Translations under genes and position numbers: made by a program
The notes under the pieces: generated by a model
The model's input: only the letters and a program-made list of their open reading frames with translations
Told to the model about the DNA's origin: nothing
Database searches by the model: none
In this document: one piece after another, positions 12,026-22,545 of the stretch
How positions within the stretch are numbered: the stretch's first letter is position 1
Layout: every line of letters begins with the position of its first letter
Assembly (NCBI GenBank): GCA_030144725.1
Contig: JASKMD010000004.1
Coordinates: forward strand, 1,236,911 to 1,300,910
Length of the DNA stretch: 64,000 bases
Origin: Haematococcus lacustris
Lineage: Eukaryota > Chlorophyta > Chlorophyceae > Chlamydomonadales > Haematococcaceae
Reading direction: 5' to 3'

Positions 12026-12625
12026 CACTGAAAGCCAGAGCCATCCCGAGGCATCCCGACAACATATTGCCAATTGATGATGTAGCGCTGTCATAAGGCA
12101 GCTTACATTTACATAGAGTCATGCCGCAACGTAAGTGAGGTAAGGGGTGCCAGCTTGCTGACTTGTGCGCATATGCACGAATTATATGCTCCATGCACTG
12201 ACATGCAAGCAGGCGTACTGCACTTGTGCCGTTGGCTTACGGCGTGCGTAGAAGGACTGCCAGCCTCGCCTTATGATGTGCGTGAGTCTTTTAGGAGCGG
12301 AAAGCACAGGTCAGGTTTGGGCGGGCGCCGATCTGAGCTAGTGTTTTGCGGCTGCTGGGTGCCGGATACGCCTGTTACACCCAACTGCGTCAAAGCTTTG
12401 TCGCGAGCTACACGGAGATTCGCGCCCCAGACCGTCTCACATTTGCGGGGCCAATGGCGGGGGTGACCTCACCACCACCTCTATCAATCACAACATCTAT
12501 CAACTCCTCCTACTACCACCTTGCTTTCTTATGCATCACATCATTCGGCTGCTGAATTCACGTCTGGACATGTCACCACCGCCAGCTGACGCCAGCTCTG
12601 GAGTGAAGAACAAGACAACATCGAG
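12026..12625. other. Downstream flank of transposase gene, no gene seen
   Basis: About 600 bases between the transposase stop and the 133-bp repeat. Small ORFs exist on both strands but none has recognisable protein features. I looked for a terminal inverted repeat matching the region left of 7871 and did not find one by eye. Confidence 0.5.
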
Positions 12626-12758
12626 AGCCAACAAGGAGGTAGCAAGGAGTCAGCAAGGCATGACTGATAATACAGACAGCTGGAGCTTGGAGCGGGCAGC
12701 CTGGAGCGCGCAGTCTGGAGCTGGACGTTGTTGTGTTGTGTTGTGTGTTGTTAGGGTA
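12626..12758. repeat. 133-bp dispersed repeat preceding a CCCAG array (copy b)
   Basis: Same sequence and orientation as 6913-7045 (offset 5713). With that copy it brackets the transposase gene as a direct repeat about 5.7 kb apart. Confidence 0.9.
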
Positions 12759-13218
12759 CAGCCCAGCCCAGCCCAGCCCAGCCCAGCCCAGCCCAGCCCA
12801 GCCCAGCCCAGCCCAGCCCAGCCCAGCCCAGCCCAGCCCAGCCCAGCCCAGCCCAGCCCAGCCCAGCCCAGCCCAGCCCAGCCCAGCCCAGCCCAGCCCA
12901 GCCCAGCCCAGCCCAGCCCAGCCCAGCCCAGCCCAGCCCAGCCCAGCCCAGCCCAGCCCAGCCCAGCCCAGCCCAGCCCAGCCCAGCCCAGCCCAGCCCA
13001 GCCCAGCCCAGCCCAGCCCAGCCCAGCCCAGCCCAGCCCAGCCCAGCCCAGCCCAGCCCAGCCCAGCCCAGCCCAGCCCAGCCCAGCCCAGCCCAGCCCA
13101 GCCCAGCCCAGCCCAGCCCAGCCCAGCCCAGCCCAGCCCAGCCCAGCCCAGCCCAGCCCAGCCCAGCCCAGCCCAGCCCAGCCCAGCCCAGCCCAGCCCA
13201 GCCCAGCCCAGCCCAGCC
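12759..13218. repeat. (CAGCC)92 pentamer array
   Basis: Pure array of 92 units following the 133-bp repeat. The matching array in block copy 2 (27434-27893) also has exactly 92 units, unusual for a fast-changing microsatellite unless the duplication is very recent. Confidence 0.97.
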
Positions 13219-13780
13219 ATGGGGCATTGGGCATAGGCAGCAAGGCAAAGTGCTTAGCAGTCCCGTAGTGAGTGTTAGCTAAAGCATCAATGCATGTACT
13301 TAGCATCAGCGATACATGTCTTCTGTAGTGGTGTTGCAAGGCAGTTGAGCTTGAGACATGTATTGCTTCCAGTGCTTCTGCCTTTTTGGTGTTGTGTACC
13401 ACTAAGCACAAAGTAATGATTGTAAGACATGACATGGCAAGTTTGTATCAGATCAGAATCAACATTGTGGAGAGAATGTAAAATGACCCTCCATGACGAC
13501 CCTGCCCGGGGTCGGCAAGACCACTTTCAGTCATAACTCCCCCCCCCTTCCCCTAGCCCACCTTAACCCACACCCGTATCAACATCTTCGCCACCTTCTT
13601 GCATCAATGCATCACCTTCTTGCATCAATGCCACCTTCTTGCATCAATGCATGTATTGTAATGTATCGATACATAGCTAGCATGTCCTGTGTTTGCTGCA
13701 GGTGTAACGGAGTTTGCTGCAGGTCTGAGGGACCTTCCCTACCCCGTCTCACCTTGCAGCCAGGTCTTGCTACCCCGTCT
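13219..13780. other. Spacer between CCCAG and CCCCT arrays
   Basis: No gene is supported. Near 13588-13650 the phrase CACCTTCTTGCATCAATGC recurs about three times, and GTTTGCTGCAGGT occurs twice at about 13691-13722. Confidence 0.5.
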
Positions 13781-13985
13781 CCCCTCCCCTCCCCTCCCCT
13801 CCCCTCCCCTCCCCTCCCCTCCCCTCCCCTCCCCTCCCCTCCCCTCCCCTCCCCTCCCCTCCCCTCCCCTCCCCTCCCCTCCCCTCCCCTCCCCTCCCCT
13901 CCCCTCCCCTCCCCTCCCCTCCCCTCCCCTCCCCTCCCCTCCCCTCCCCTCCCCTCCCCTCCCCTCCCCTCCCCTCCCCTCCCCT
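13781..13985. repeat. (CCCCT)41 pentamer array
   Basis: Pure array of 41 CCCCT units. The block copy 2 counterpart has 48 units. It runs straight into the telomere-like tract at 13986. Confidence 0.96.
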
Positions 13986-14178
13986 CCCTAACCCTAACCC
14001 CCCTCCCCCTCCCTAACCCTAACCCCCTCCCTAACCCTAACCCCCTCCCCCTCCCTAACCCCCTCCCCCTCCCTAACCCTAACCCCCTCCCTAACCCTAA
14101 CCCCCTCCCTAACCCTAACCCTAACCCTAACCCTAACCCTAACCCTAACCCTAACCCTAACCCTAACCCCCCTAACCC
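13986..14178. repeat. Interstitial telomere-like CCCTAA tract
   Basis: CCCTAA units (TTAGGG on the minus strand), first mixed with CCCCT and CCCCCT blocks and then about ten uninterrupted units near 14105-14167. It lies about 0.3 kb past the 3' end of nitrate reductase and is flanked by ordinary sequence on both sides, so it is interstitial. Confidence 0.9.
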
Positions 14179-14486
14179 TCCCCACTCCACCCCACCCCAC
14201 CCAATATATGGATCTGTCGGCTGTGAGACCATATCCCCACCTCCATCCCCATCCCCTCTCAATACTTAAAATGTGCCTACTCATGCAAGCTTCACAGCTA
14301 TGCCCTATGTAGGGTCCATCTTCAGCACCACCATCACACATATACCATCAACAGCATGCCAGTTGCACCTACACCCAAGAAGCCATAGTCAGCACCATCT
14401 GCTCAGCTTCTTCCCAGCATCACCAGGCTGCTGTGGGCAGGATGGGTAGAGAAGTGTGATTGTGAACAGACAGTGTGACCCAGCAT
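14179..14486. other. 3' flank of nitrate reductase copy 1
   Basis: About 300 bases between the telomere-like tract and the nitrate reductase stop codon, probably its 3' UTR and terminator. I did not find a TGTAA signal on the minus strand here. Confidence 0.45.
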
Positions 14487-17400
14487 TCAAAATGCCACCT
14501 GACGATCCTTAGGGTAGCCCATGGCTGTCAGGCCAGGGACACACACATTGTCCAGCAGGCCAGGAGGCCCACACATCAACCCCAGGCTGTCTGGTCCACC
14601 GGGGGCTAGCTTGGAGCGCATCAGTGCCTCGCTGATGTGGCCAGAGGTGTAAGCCCAGCCAGCGGGTGGGTTGCTCAAGATGTACCACACCTGCTCATCC
14701 AGGCAAGGGAGCAACAGTGACATACCCGCCGTCAGCACGCAGTAAGAAACCCACCATGCATACTTTCAAAGATAGTATGCATGCAGTGAGCAACAACGCA
14801 CGATGAGATGCTTGCGCGGCATGCACAAAATGAGGAAAAGCTCTTTGCCATGCACCAGATGCCAGGCTCCACACGCCAAGCAGCCACTGACCTTGAAACG
14901 ATCTGGGTGTGCCGCTGCAAGCGCATCCAGCTCAGTGCGCAGCAAGATGTCTGACTCCCCCAAGTTGGCATACAGCAGGCTCATCTGTGTCATGTCCTCC
15001 ATATCCTTCAACACTGCCTTGATGACCTGGTACATGGGTGTGATGCCTGCAAGTGCCACATGGAAAACAGCATGTTCACCATGTCACACAACACAAACAT
15101 ACTAGGTGTGGCCCATATGATTAAATGTTGGTTGAGCAGTTGATTCAAATCCATGCATGGTACCATGTGTGATAGGAACTGATTGTTGCCACTGACCTGT
15201 CCCTCCAGCCAGCATACTGAAGTGCTTGGCTGTGCCTCGGTGCTTGCCATGTTGCAAGTAAGCGCCACGGCCCTCATACACAAAGTGGCCAATAGGACCC
15301 TTGACCTGAATCTCATCTCCAATCTGCAGCAGGCAGTCAGGCCGGACACAGTTAGGCAAGGGTGCAAGACAGTGCAGATGCGGTCCGGCATGAGGTCAAC
15401 CCCACTCTTGCCTGGGCTAAGCTAGCCTAACACGTCAGGGTTAGCCATGCAACAAACAAGCATGCATCCATTCCCTGAAGTATATAACTAAGCTACCATA
15501 GCCATTTCCCTTCTAAAAAGAGCTCACGCAAGCATCAGATTCCAACACGGCACGTACAGCACTAACCCCACCTTCAGAGAATCTAGGTGCTGGCTCATCT
15601 TGCCACCAAGGGGGTAGGCTGGGTGCTGATTAGCCCCATACACCTGCATAGCAGAAATAAGGATGCAAGCAGCTGACTCACCCATAATCCCAACAGTATC
15701 CCTTCCACTGACAGACTGTTCACACATTGACAGGGCCATTGCAACCAGCCAAGCACACAGGAGCAGGATTGTTGCAACAGGGCGCACACACACAGTTCCT
15801 GTCACCACCATCTTTTGCTAATGCTGAACTGTCACTGAGTTTGTCTCTTGCCCCCCCCTCACCTTGATCAGCAGGTCCAGCCTGCCCAGGTCATCGTCAC
15901 TGCTGATGGGGGTGTATGCGCGCACCACCGTCTCCCCCTGAGTGTGGCCGTACACAAACAAGTGGCGGCCACAGGGCAGGCCCAGGCGATGCTCTGGCGA
16001 GGGCAGGGCAAAGCGCAGCAGCCGGGTGTTGTACGACGTCTCCACCCGCTCCACCAGCTTCAGCGGCACCTTGGCCCTCGGGTTCAAAGTGATGGGGGCA
16101 GGCTGAGTCAGAGCCACAATGCTCGCCACTGACTCGTCCAGGTCTGCCAGGGCATGAGACTCCACTGCGGCTGTGACCACTGCAACCTTGGCATCTTGTG
16201 CGGCTGCGGTGATGATGGTGGTGGTCAGGTCAGTGTCTGAGCTGGAGTTGGATTTGGTGGAGATGTGGGACGCCACCAGGTCGCCGAGGTAATAGTCTGC
16301 TAGCATGGCCTTGGCCTGCACAATACATAATGGCAAGCAGCATATGACACCTAGCTAAGACAACTCGAGGGAAACGAATTAGGTCATTTCAAACACCCAG
16401 ACAATCTGCATGGCTTTATTCATATAGGATGACGACTACCAACACTTCTCGACCTTGCCTTGGCTTAGATGAATGGCCCACCTTCTTGGAGTGGATGGCG
16501 TTGAAATCTTCAGTGGCATCCATCCCTGCCACAATGACGATGCTGTCTGCCCCTCCCGGGTGGTCCTCCAGGAATGATGTTGCGTCATACACCTGCCAAC
16601 ACCACAGCAGGGCAACATTGGTACATGTGCCATGCACTATACGTGACAGCACGCAAGCATCTGTGCACAAGTGAACAGAGAGGAGTTGTTGCCATGCACA
16701 AAGAAAAGACCACCCACACCATCCACGTGCTCACCATCTCGTCCACTCCTTCCAGTCTGGCAAACCTCACCTTGTCCTCGTACACAAACCATGCCGACTC
16801 CTCACTGTTGTGCTGTGCCACGTCCTCCAAAGTAAATGTCTTTGCTGCCTTGCTGCTTTCCACCTGCACCTCCACCTGCACAGCAACAACAGCAGCAGCT
16901 ACATCACCTTGCTTACTATTGCATGATCAACAAATGCTTCAGCTACCAATGCACGGCGCAGTTACATGCCAGCATTGCCACATTCAAACCTAGCAACCCA
17001 GTAACCCCCACACAGCAACCCCTAGTGAGATCCAAGCCTGACATGCTAACCAACGTCCCTTCCTACCTCACCCTTTCATCCCACCTTCCCATCATCATAC
17101 CTCACCCTCGCCCTTGCACCACCGACCCCTCCCACCCACCACCACACACAGCCCGTACGCCGCACCTTCTTCACCTCTGCCGGCAACTCCACTTTCATCT
17201 GGGCTGGTGGTGGTAGGGGCCCTGTAGCCGCTGTGATACCAGCAGCCTCCAGCGCCTGCTTGCGCATGTTGTCCTCCTCCCGCCACCCCACATGGCCCAG
17301 CTCCCCCACCTCCACTGGAGCTGGGTGCTGGAAACGCACTCCAATGTTGCCGTGCGAGTCGGTGTGTGGGTGGATGAGAATGCGGAAGTGGCAGTTGTTC

Positions 17401-20274
17401 ATCATGCCCATCACGTTCCAGGTAATGGCGGCGGGCTGTGTGTTCTGCGTCTCGTCCCAGGCCCGCAGCAGCAGCTCCCGCGAGGTGAAGAAGTCGAAGA
17501 GAGGCACGGCAATATCCCAGTGCACCCAGCACCAATGCTTGCCTGCAGGTACAAGCACAGGCAGGTAGGGCAGCAGGTAGCAAGCTGCTGCAAGGGGACA
17601 GTCTTGAACTGCAGCTACAATGTGGCTGTCTTGCTTGGGCTGCCTGGCCAGCAGCTGTGGCGGACGTATCATACACCTGCAGTGAGCACTGCTCCCACCT
17701 GCAGGTGTTGGCTCCTCAAACCTGCGGATCTCAGCCAGACGCCATGTCACACCCAGGTCCAATGAGATTTCGACGCGAATGATCTTGCGGCCACCTCCTG
17801 CAGCAGGGGCAGTCACCCAATACTCAGCACCCCCTGAATTGCCTAGAGATAACACCAACAGCATGTGCCAACTATATAAGGTTGTGGGCTTTGCCTATGC
17901 CCAGCTGTACAAGAGCCTAGCACAGCAACATAGGGGTAGACCTTCAGCGTGAGACTCCAAGGAAGACTCACACTGTGACCAGAACAAAATAGGCGGAGTA
18001 CTGAGTGCTGCACAGCTGTGCCCAGCTGCAACACTATCTAGTAGCACTGCCTGGCGGCACAGGGTTGGGCTGCAACCTGGAGTACACACCGGCGTATGCG
18101 TAGCCCTTAACAGTGTAGGATGGCGCAGCCGCATTAGGTCCTCCAAGCATCAAGACCTCATCGTGCCAGGGTTGTGCAACTGCCGAGTTGATGTTCAAGT
18201 CGTTGATGATGAAATCTGGCTTGTACCACCAGCCTGGGGGCACAAGGGGTATAGCACAACACTATTCTCACAGGGTGCTCTGTGCTGCTGGTGTGGTGTG
18301 GTGTGGTGTGGTGTGGTGTGGTGTGGTGTGGTGTGTGGTGGTGTGGTGTGTGGTGGTGTGTGGTGTGGTGTGGTGTGGTGTGGTGTGGTGTGGTGTGGTG
18401 TGGTGTGGTGTGGTGTGGTGTGGTGTGGTGTGGTGTGGTGTGGTGTGGTGTGGTGTGGTGTGGTGTGGTGTGGTGTGGTGTGGTTGGGGTATGGCGCAAC
18501 AAATACAATGAGGACCACACCGGGCACACACTGCTGCTGCTGTGAATGAACAAGACAGCTAGGCGGTGCCACACCACCGGGGCGAGTGTTCATGCACCTG
18601 CTGAGGCCAATGCTGGCATAGAGTGACGCATGCAGCATGCAGCGCTGATGCAGCCCATGCAAATCAGCAATGCAGCACCATGAACATGCGACAGCAGCCG
18701 CACCTTCCTTGGTAGCCAGTTCCTGGTCCACATGGGAGGGCAGGACTCGGTTGTCCAGGAAGTGATAGTAGTTCTGGCTTTCCTGGCTGTCCACTGAAAT
18801 CTCACACAGCCACTTCACCATGCGCCCGCCAATGAAGCCGGGGATGATGATGCGCACAGGGAAGCCATGGTCAGGAGTGAGCCACCGTCCATTCTGTACC
18901 ATGCACCATGCACAATACATGGCAGGGCTTGGCAACAGTGTTACTACCTCATTCTCTACACCAGCAACCGCTCCACACAATAGCAGCAGCAGCAGCAGCA
19001 GCGACAGCAGCAGCAGCATCGACAGCAGCAGCAGCAGCGACAACGCTATTCCCACCCCTGCCACATTGCCACTTTCCATACTCCATTTCCAGCACAGGCG
19101 CCACAGGCAGTCTCTGCCTTCCTGCCTGCCTGCCTGCCCGAGGCAACACTGTGCATGCCTGCTGCCACAGCCTGGTTGCACACCTGCTTGTATGCGATGA
19201 TGATGTCAGAATCCAGGTCCATGGCTTTGCTCAGCGTGACACTAGTGCCGTATGAACCATCTTCACCCTTGGGCAGCTCGCCCTTAGGGCCGCAGAACGA
19301 GACATGCCGGGCCCCCTGCACCCACCGTCGCCATCAACCACCCCCTTGCCAGACAGCTCAACAGTAACAACACTTTGCAGCAGGAGCAGCAGTAAACCGG
19401 CATTAGCATCCGCTGCACCATGAGCATTAGTAGCAGCAGCGTCGTTAGCGCAAAAAGCAGTGTTGGTGGCCATCCCTCCTGTGCATCCCACCTCAGCTGG
19501 GGACTTGACGCCCACATGCAGCAACAGGTCCCGCAGCCTCACGCCAGTCCAGTAGCTGGTGCTGACCGCACACGGGCCCCAGTTGAACCCAATGGACTTC
19601 TTGATCATGTTCTCCTCCTTACGCCGGTTGCCAGCGCACACCAGGGTAATGGGCATTGTCACCTGTGGCAGCTGCAGCAGCTCGTCCATGCTGAGGCTGC
19701 AGGGCTGCTCCACAAGACCCTTGAGGTGGATGCGGTGCTCAGCCCATTTGATCTTGGGGGCAGCCCCGTGGTTGCGGACATAGTGGATGGAAGGGGGGGT
19801 GATGAAGCCTGAAGCCATGAGGTGCTGCATCGGCGGTTCGCAGTTGAGAGGGTGACGCCCAGTCAGACGTAGGATTCGGGGGTCACGAGGGATCCTGCAT
19901 CCAGGGCCGCAGGGAACACTACCTTTATGCAAGTGCAAGCCCGGCATCGCAGTGTGAGTAGGACACAGGCTGAGCGAACGCAGCGGGCTTCGCAACGTGG
20001 CGTAGAGGAGAAGGTGCAGCAGCTACTGCGACAGGTGGCCGGCTGGGTTCCTCGCTAGCGCTATCCATCGCTGGGTTGCGCTGCTTGACTGCTAGGATAG
20101 CACTTGCCACGCATCGCCTGTGCCTCCATCCTTCACGTCCACCGTTGCAGCAGGCACGTGCTGGGGCCAATCCGGGTGGTCTGGGTAAAGGGGTTCCTCG
20201 TATGGCGCGCCCAGCAGCTCGTGAGCAAGGGACGGCACCGCCACATTCTCGTATGCCTCTAGCGCGGCCGGCAT
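14487..20274 (-). CDS. NIA/NIT1: Nitrate reductase [NAD(P)H], copy 1
   Basis: Assimilatory nitrate reductase reduces nitrate to nitrite in the cytosol. Fourteen exons join in phase: 20274-20108, 19894-19492, 19315-19184, 18893-18704, 18233-18048, 17842-17699, 17542-17166, 16875-16771, 16592-16482, 16315-15863, 15643-15572, 15323-15197, 15046-14892 and 14690-14487, giving 941 residues, close to the usual 860-920. Domains in order: molybdopterin domain with [13 protein letters not shown] and the Mo-ligand Cys in VCAGNRRKE; dimerisation domain ([27 protein letters not shown]); cytochrome b5 domain with heme ligands in EDHPGG and NAIHSKK; FAD domain ([31 protein letters not shown]); NAD(P)H domain (CGPPG) ending in QVAF. 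Hinge 2 is long and Ser/Thr-rich. Intron 1 appears to be GC-AG. Intron 4 carries a GGTGT array. The ATG at 20274 gives an acidic N-terminus as in the family. Confidence 0.96.
18290..18484. repeat. GGTGT pentamer array in nitrate reductase intron 4
   Basis: About 38 GGTGT units with a few GTGTGGTG irregularities near 18330-18365. It lies between exons 18893-18704 and 18233-18048 of nitrate reductase. The counterpart in copy 2 is about 16 bases shorter and its irregular part differs, the clearest difference between the two gene copies. Confidence 0.95.
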
Positions 20275-21339
20275 TATCACTAGGTTTGGGCGATGTCCTG
20301 GAACGAGCAGGGATATGTGGCGTGGGGTGTGCAGGAGTTAAAAGGGGGAGAGGATTGAAAGGGGTCAAAGGTCAAGGGGTCCTCCCCCTCCAAAAGGTCC
20401 TTCGGCAAAAGACAAACCTTTGAAGCGCCCAAGGCTGCGCTTAGTCCTGCGCGGACACTTAACACGTCCCTGTCTCGTAATCTAAAGGCCAAACGTCACC
20501 AGACCGACATAGCAGTTTTTGAAGTTTGAGTCACAAGGCCACTACAAGCAGCGAATGTAGAAAGCAGCTCACCGACACCACGAGCGCACTTGGCAGCCGT
20601 CCCCTGGCACGTGGGCCACGCCAGTCAGATATTATGAAGAGCAGGCCGGCGACTCAGAAACGCATAAGCAACCGAGATAGTCTATGAGCACAATTGAGCT
20701 CAATGGAGGTACACTGGAGCTGGAGCCACAAGCAGCCTGAGACGTTATTGGTGTTGCAATATACAGGTTTCTCAGGGGGCACACAGACGGGGGCACACCA
20801 TAGGAGTTATGTTATGCTCCTGCAAGGCCTAACAGTTTGCTGGGGCTCCAAACCAAGTCAATCACGTGCATTGATGTGTAGACCAAATAACCTGTACCTC
20901 ACCACTTTCCTATAGCTACACCACAGTGTACTCCTTCCGTTGCCAGGCATCACAGCGTTGGCAGCCTGGACAAGCTCAGGGGTGCTGGCTCCAGGCTGCG
21001 AGGCTGGAGAGGTGGGGACGGGCTGAGCGGTGGGGACGGGTGCATCACAGATCACCACCCCCGGCCCTGCTTGTACCCTGCAGGGGCTTCACACACATTT
21101 CAGGCTTTAGGGAAGGGGGATGGGAAGGGGTAGGTAGGGGGACGGGCTGTGGTACATTGGAGACTGCGGGGTGCAGCAGGTGATTATCCACCTCCCCTGA
21201 TTGTGACTCCCGTGATGACTTCCTGGGATGATCTGCTTGCTGAGCTGCTTGTGGCGCAACATCCACTCCACGCTGTTAGGATCAAACACAACTTAGCTGT
21301 TACACATGCTGCGAGGGTCATCCTTTGGCAGTACAAGTA
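20275..21339. promoter_or_regulatory. Upstream region of nitrate reductase copy 1
   Basis: About 1.06 kb 5' of the nitrate reductase ATG with no supported gene. A GGCACGTGGGCC element containing the G-box core CACGTG lies at about 20606-20617. Small ORFs near 20858-21289 read differently on the two strands and none is convincing. The right breakpoint of block copy 1 is at 21339. Confidence 0.5.
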
Positions 21340-22315
21340 TCAGCTACTGGTGTCCAGGATACTAAGTAGGCAACTGGTGTGCTGGGCAGGGTGCATGTGT
21401 TGACTTTAGAAGCATCTCATATGCTCCTAGTTCTGTGGGCTGGCTATGCTATGCGCAATTGCTGTTAGGGATGGGGGCTGTGTATGTCAACCTTGCTGTG
21501 GGCTGTACTTTGCTGGCTGCAGTGGACTGACAACTGCAAGATCAGTCTGGGCGTCAACCAGTGGGTTGGTTCCAATGCCCCAGCTGACCCAGTGGCAAAC
21601 TCCGGGGAGTTCATCGGTGACTTTGACACCTTTGACCAAGTGTCCACCTACACCATGTTTGGCATGCTCTGGGTGAGTGGAAAGAGCAGCTGTAGTGCAT
21701 GTCATGCATCTGCTAAGCTATTTTCTGTATGGGTGGGAAAAGTGAGTGAGGGGAGGTGAGGGTGGAGGTTGGTTAGGTTGCTCCATAGAATGATAGGAGA
21801 ATATTACGCAGTGCCAAAAGAGTTGTGCTCTCCCCTAGCCTCTTGCAGCACAATCTAAAAGTATTGTTGTGGCTGTCGTGTGCAGATCTACTGTAGAGAC
21901 CTGTGCGCGTTTGAGAGCACAGAGGGGTCAGCTGCTACCGCGACAGCTGCTGCAGTGCCAGGAAACTTCATTGAGACCAAGGTGGAGATGGGCATCACGC
22001 CAGGCATGACGGCAGCGGCCATCGTGTTGTCGGTGTTCAGTCCAGCGTTTTTCATCATCTTCTACATCGCTGACAACATTTACTACCGCAAGCACGGCAA
22101 GCCTATACGCATCAACTGAGCAGGCTTTTCATGATGCTTGGCAGCTGGGCAAAGCCGTCCATAGCAATTGAAGGAAGTTGGGGAGTGAAGACTGCAAGCA
22201 CGTGATGTGCAGCGCCACAGCGACATGTTTGAGTGAATTGTATTGTGTACTACTGCGATGTAAAGTATAGGTTTGACACTGCAGCTAGTGCAGCTGTGGT
22301 GAATTGAATGTGAGG
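21340..22315 (+). pseudogene. NAR2: 5'-truncated NAR2 fragment (exons 4 and 5 only)
   Basis: This segment matches 42213-43188 (offset 20873). It starts inside NAR2 intron 3 and keeps exon 4 (21523-21672), intron 4, exon 5 (21886-22119) and the 3' UTR with TGTAA at 22259-22263. Exons 1-3, with the signal peptide and most of the lumenal domain, are missing, so it cannot encode a working partner protein alone. The remaining exons are intact and identical to NAR2-A, including the C-terminal membrane segment (FSPAFFIIFYIADNIYY). It joins block copy 1 at 21339/21340 with at most two bases of overlap, and block copy 2 at 22315/22316. Confidence 0.93.
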
Positions 22316-22545
22316 AGCAAGGCAATCAGCCATTGAAAACAGTGAGCAAGAGGTGAGTAAGGTTGTAATATACCTCACCTTGTCTAGGTCAGTTTGATGT
22401 TCACTCGCACACTTCCGCAACGCATGACAGGCATGAACAGCTGAGGGTAGCACACTGCAGTCCCCAACCTGATTTTCATGCATTGTTTTTTATAGGTAGT
22501 GTCTCTTATGTGGGCCTGACATGGTTATGTGTATTTTGTTGCAGG

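Larger units (their letters stand above)
7641..21339. repeat. 13.7-kb duplicated block, copy 1
   Basis: This block recurs at 22316-36021. It holds the transposase gene, CCCAG, CCCCT, TTAGGG-type and GGTGT arrays, the nitrate reductase gene and about 1 kb upstream of it. The offset is 14675 at the left, 14698 after the CCCCT/telomere-like arrays and 14682 after the GGTGT array, so the only length changes I noticed are in simple repeats. I noticed one coding difference, in the transposase (Arg codon at 10342-10344 versus Gln at 25017-25019). Confidence 0.95.

Noticed and set aside
6913..13218. LTR retrotransposon, because direct repeats flank an ORF region
   Set aside because: No reverse transcriptase, protease or integrase motif is seen, and the core looks like a DDE transposase. 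The 133-bp repeats are also too short and carry a microsatellite.
12531..13268. ORFs of repeated Gln-Pro-Ser-Pro-Ala or Gly-Trp-Ala-Gly-Leu over the CCCAG arrays
   Set aside because: Same reason: the repeat forces open frames, and the flanks show no coding features.
13493..14269. 258-codon ORF of Leu-Pro-Ser-Pro-Pro and Asn-Pro repeats
   Set aside because: It is the translation of the CCCCT and CCCTAA arrays; no unique coding part is visible.
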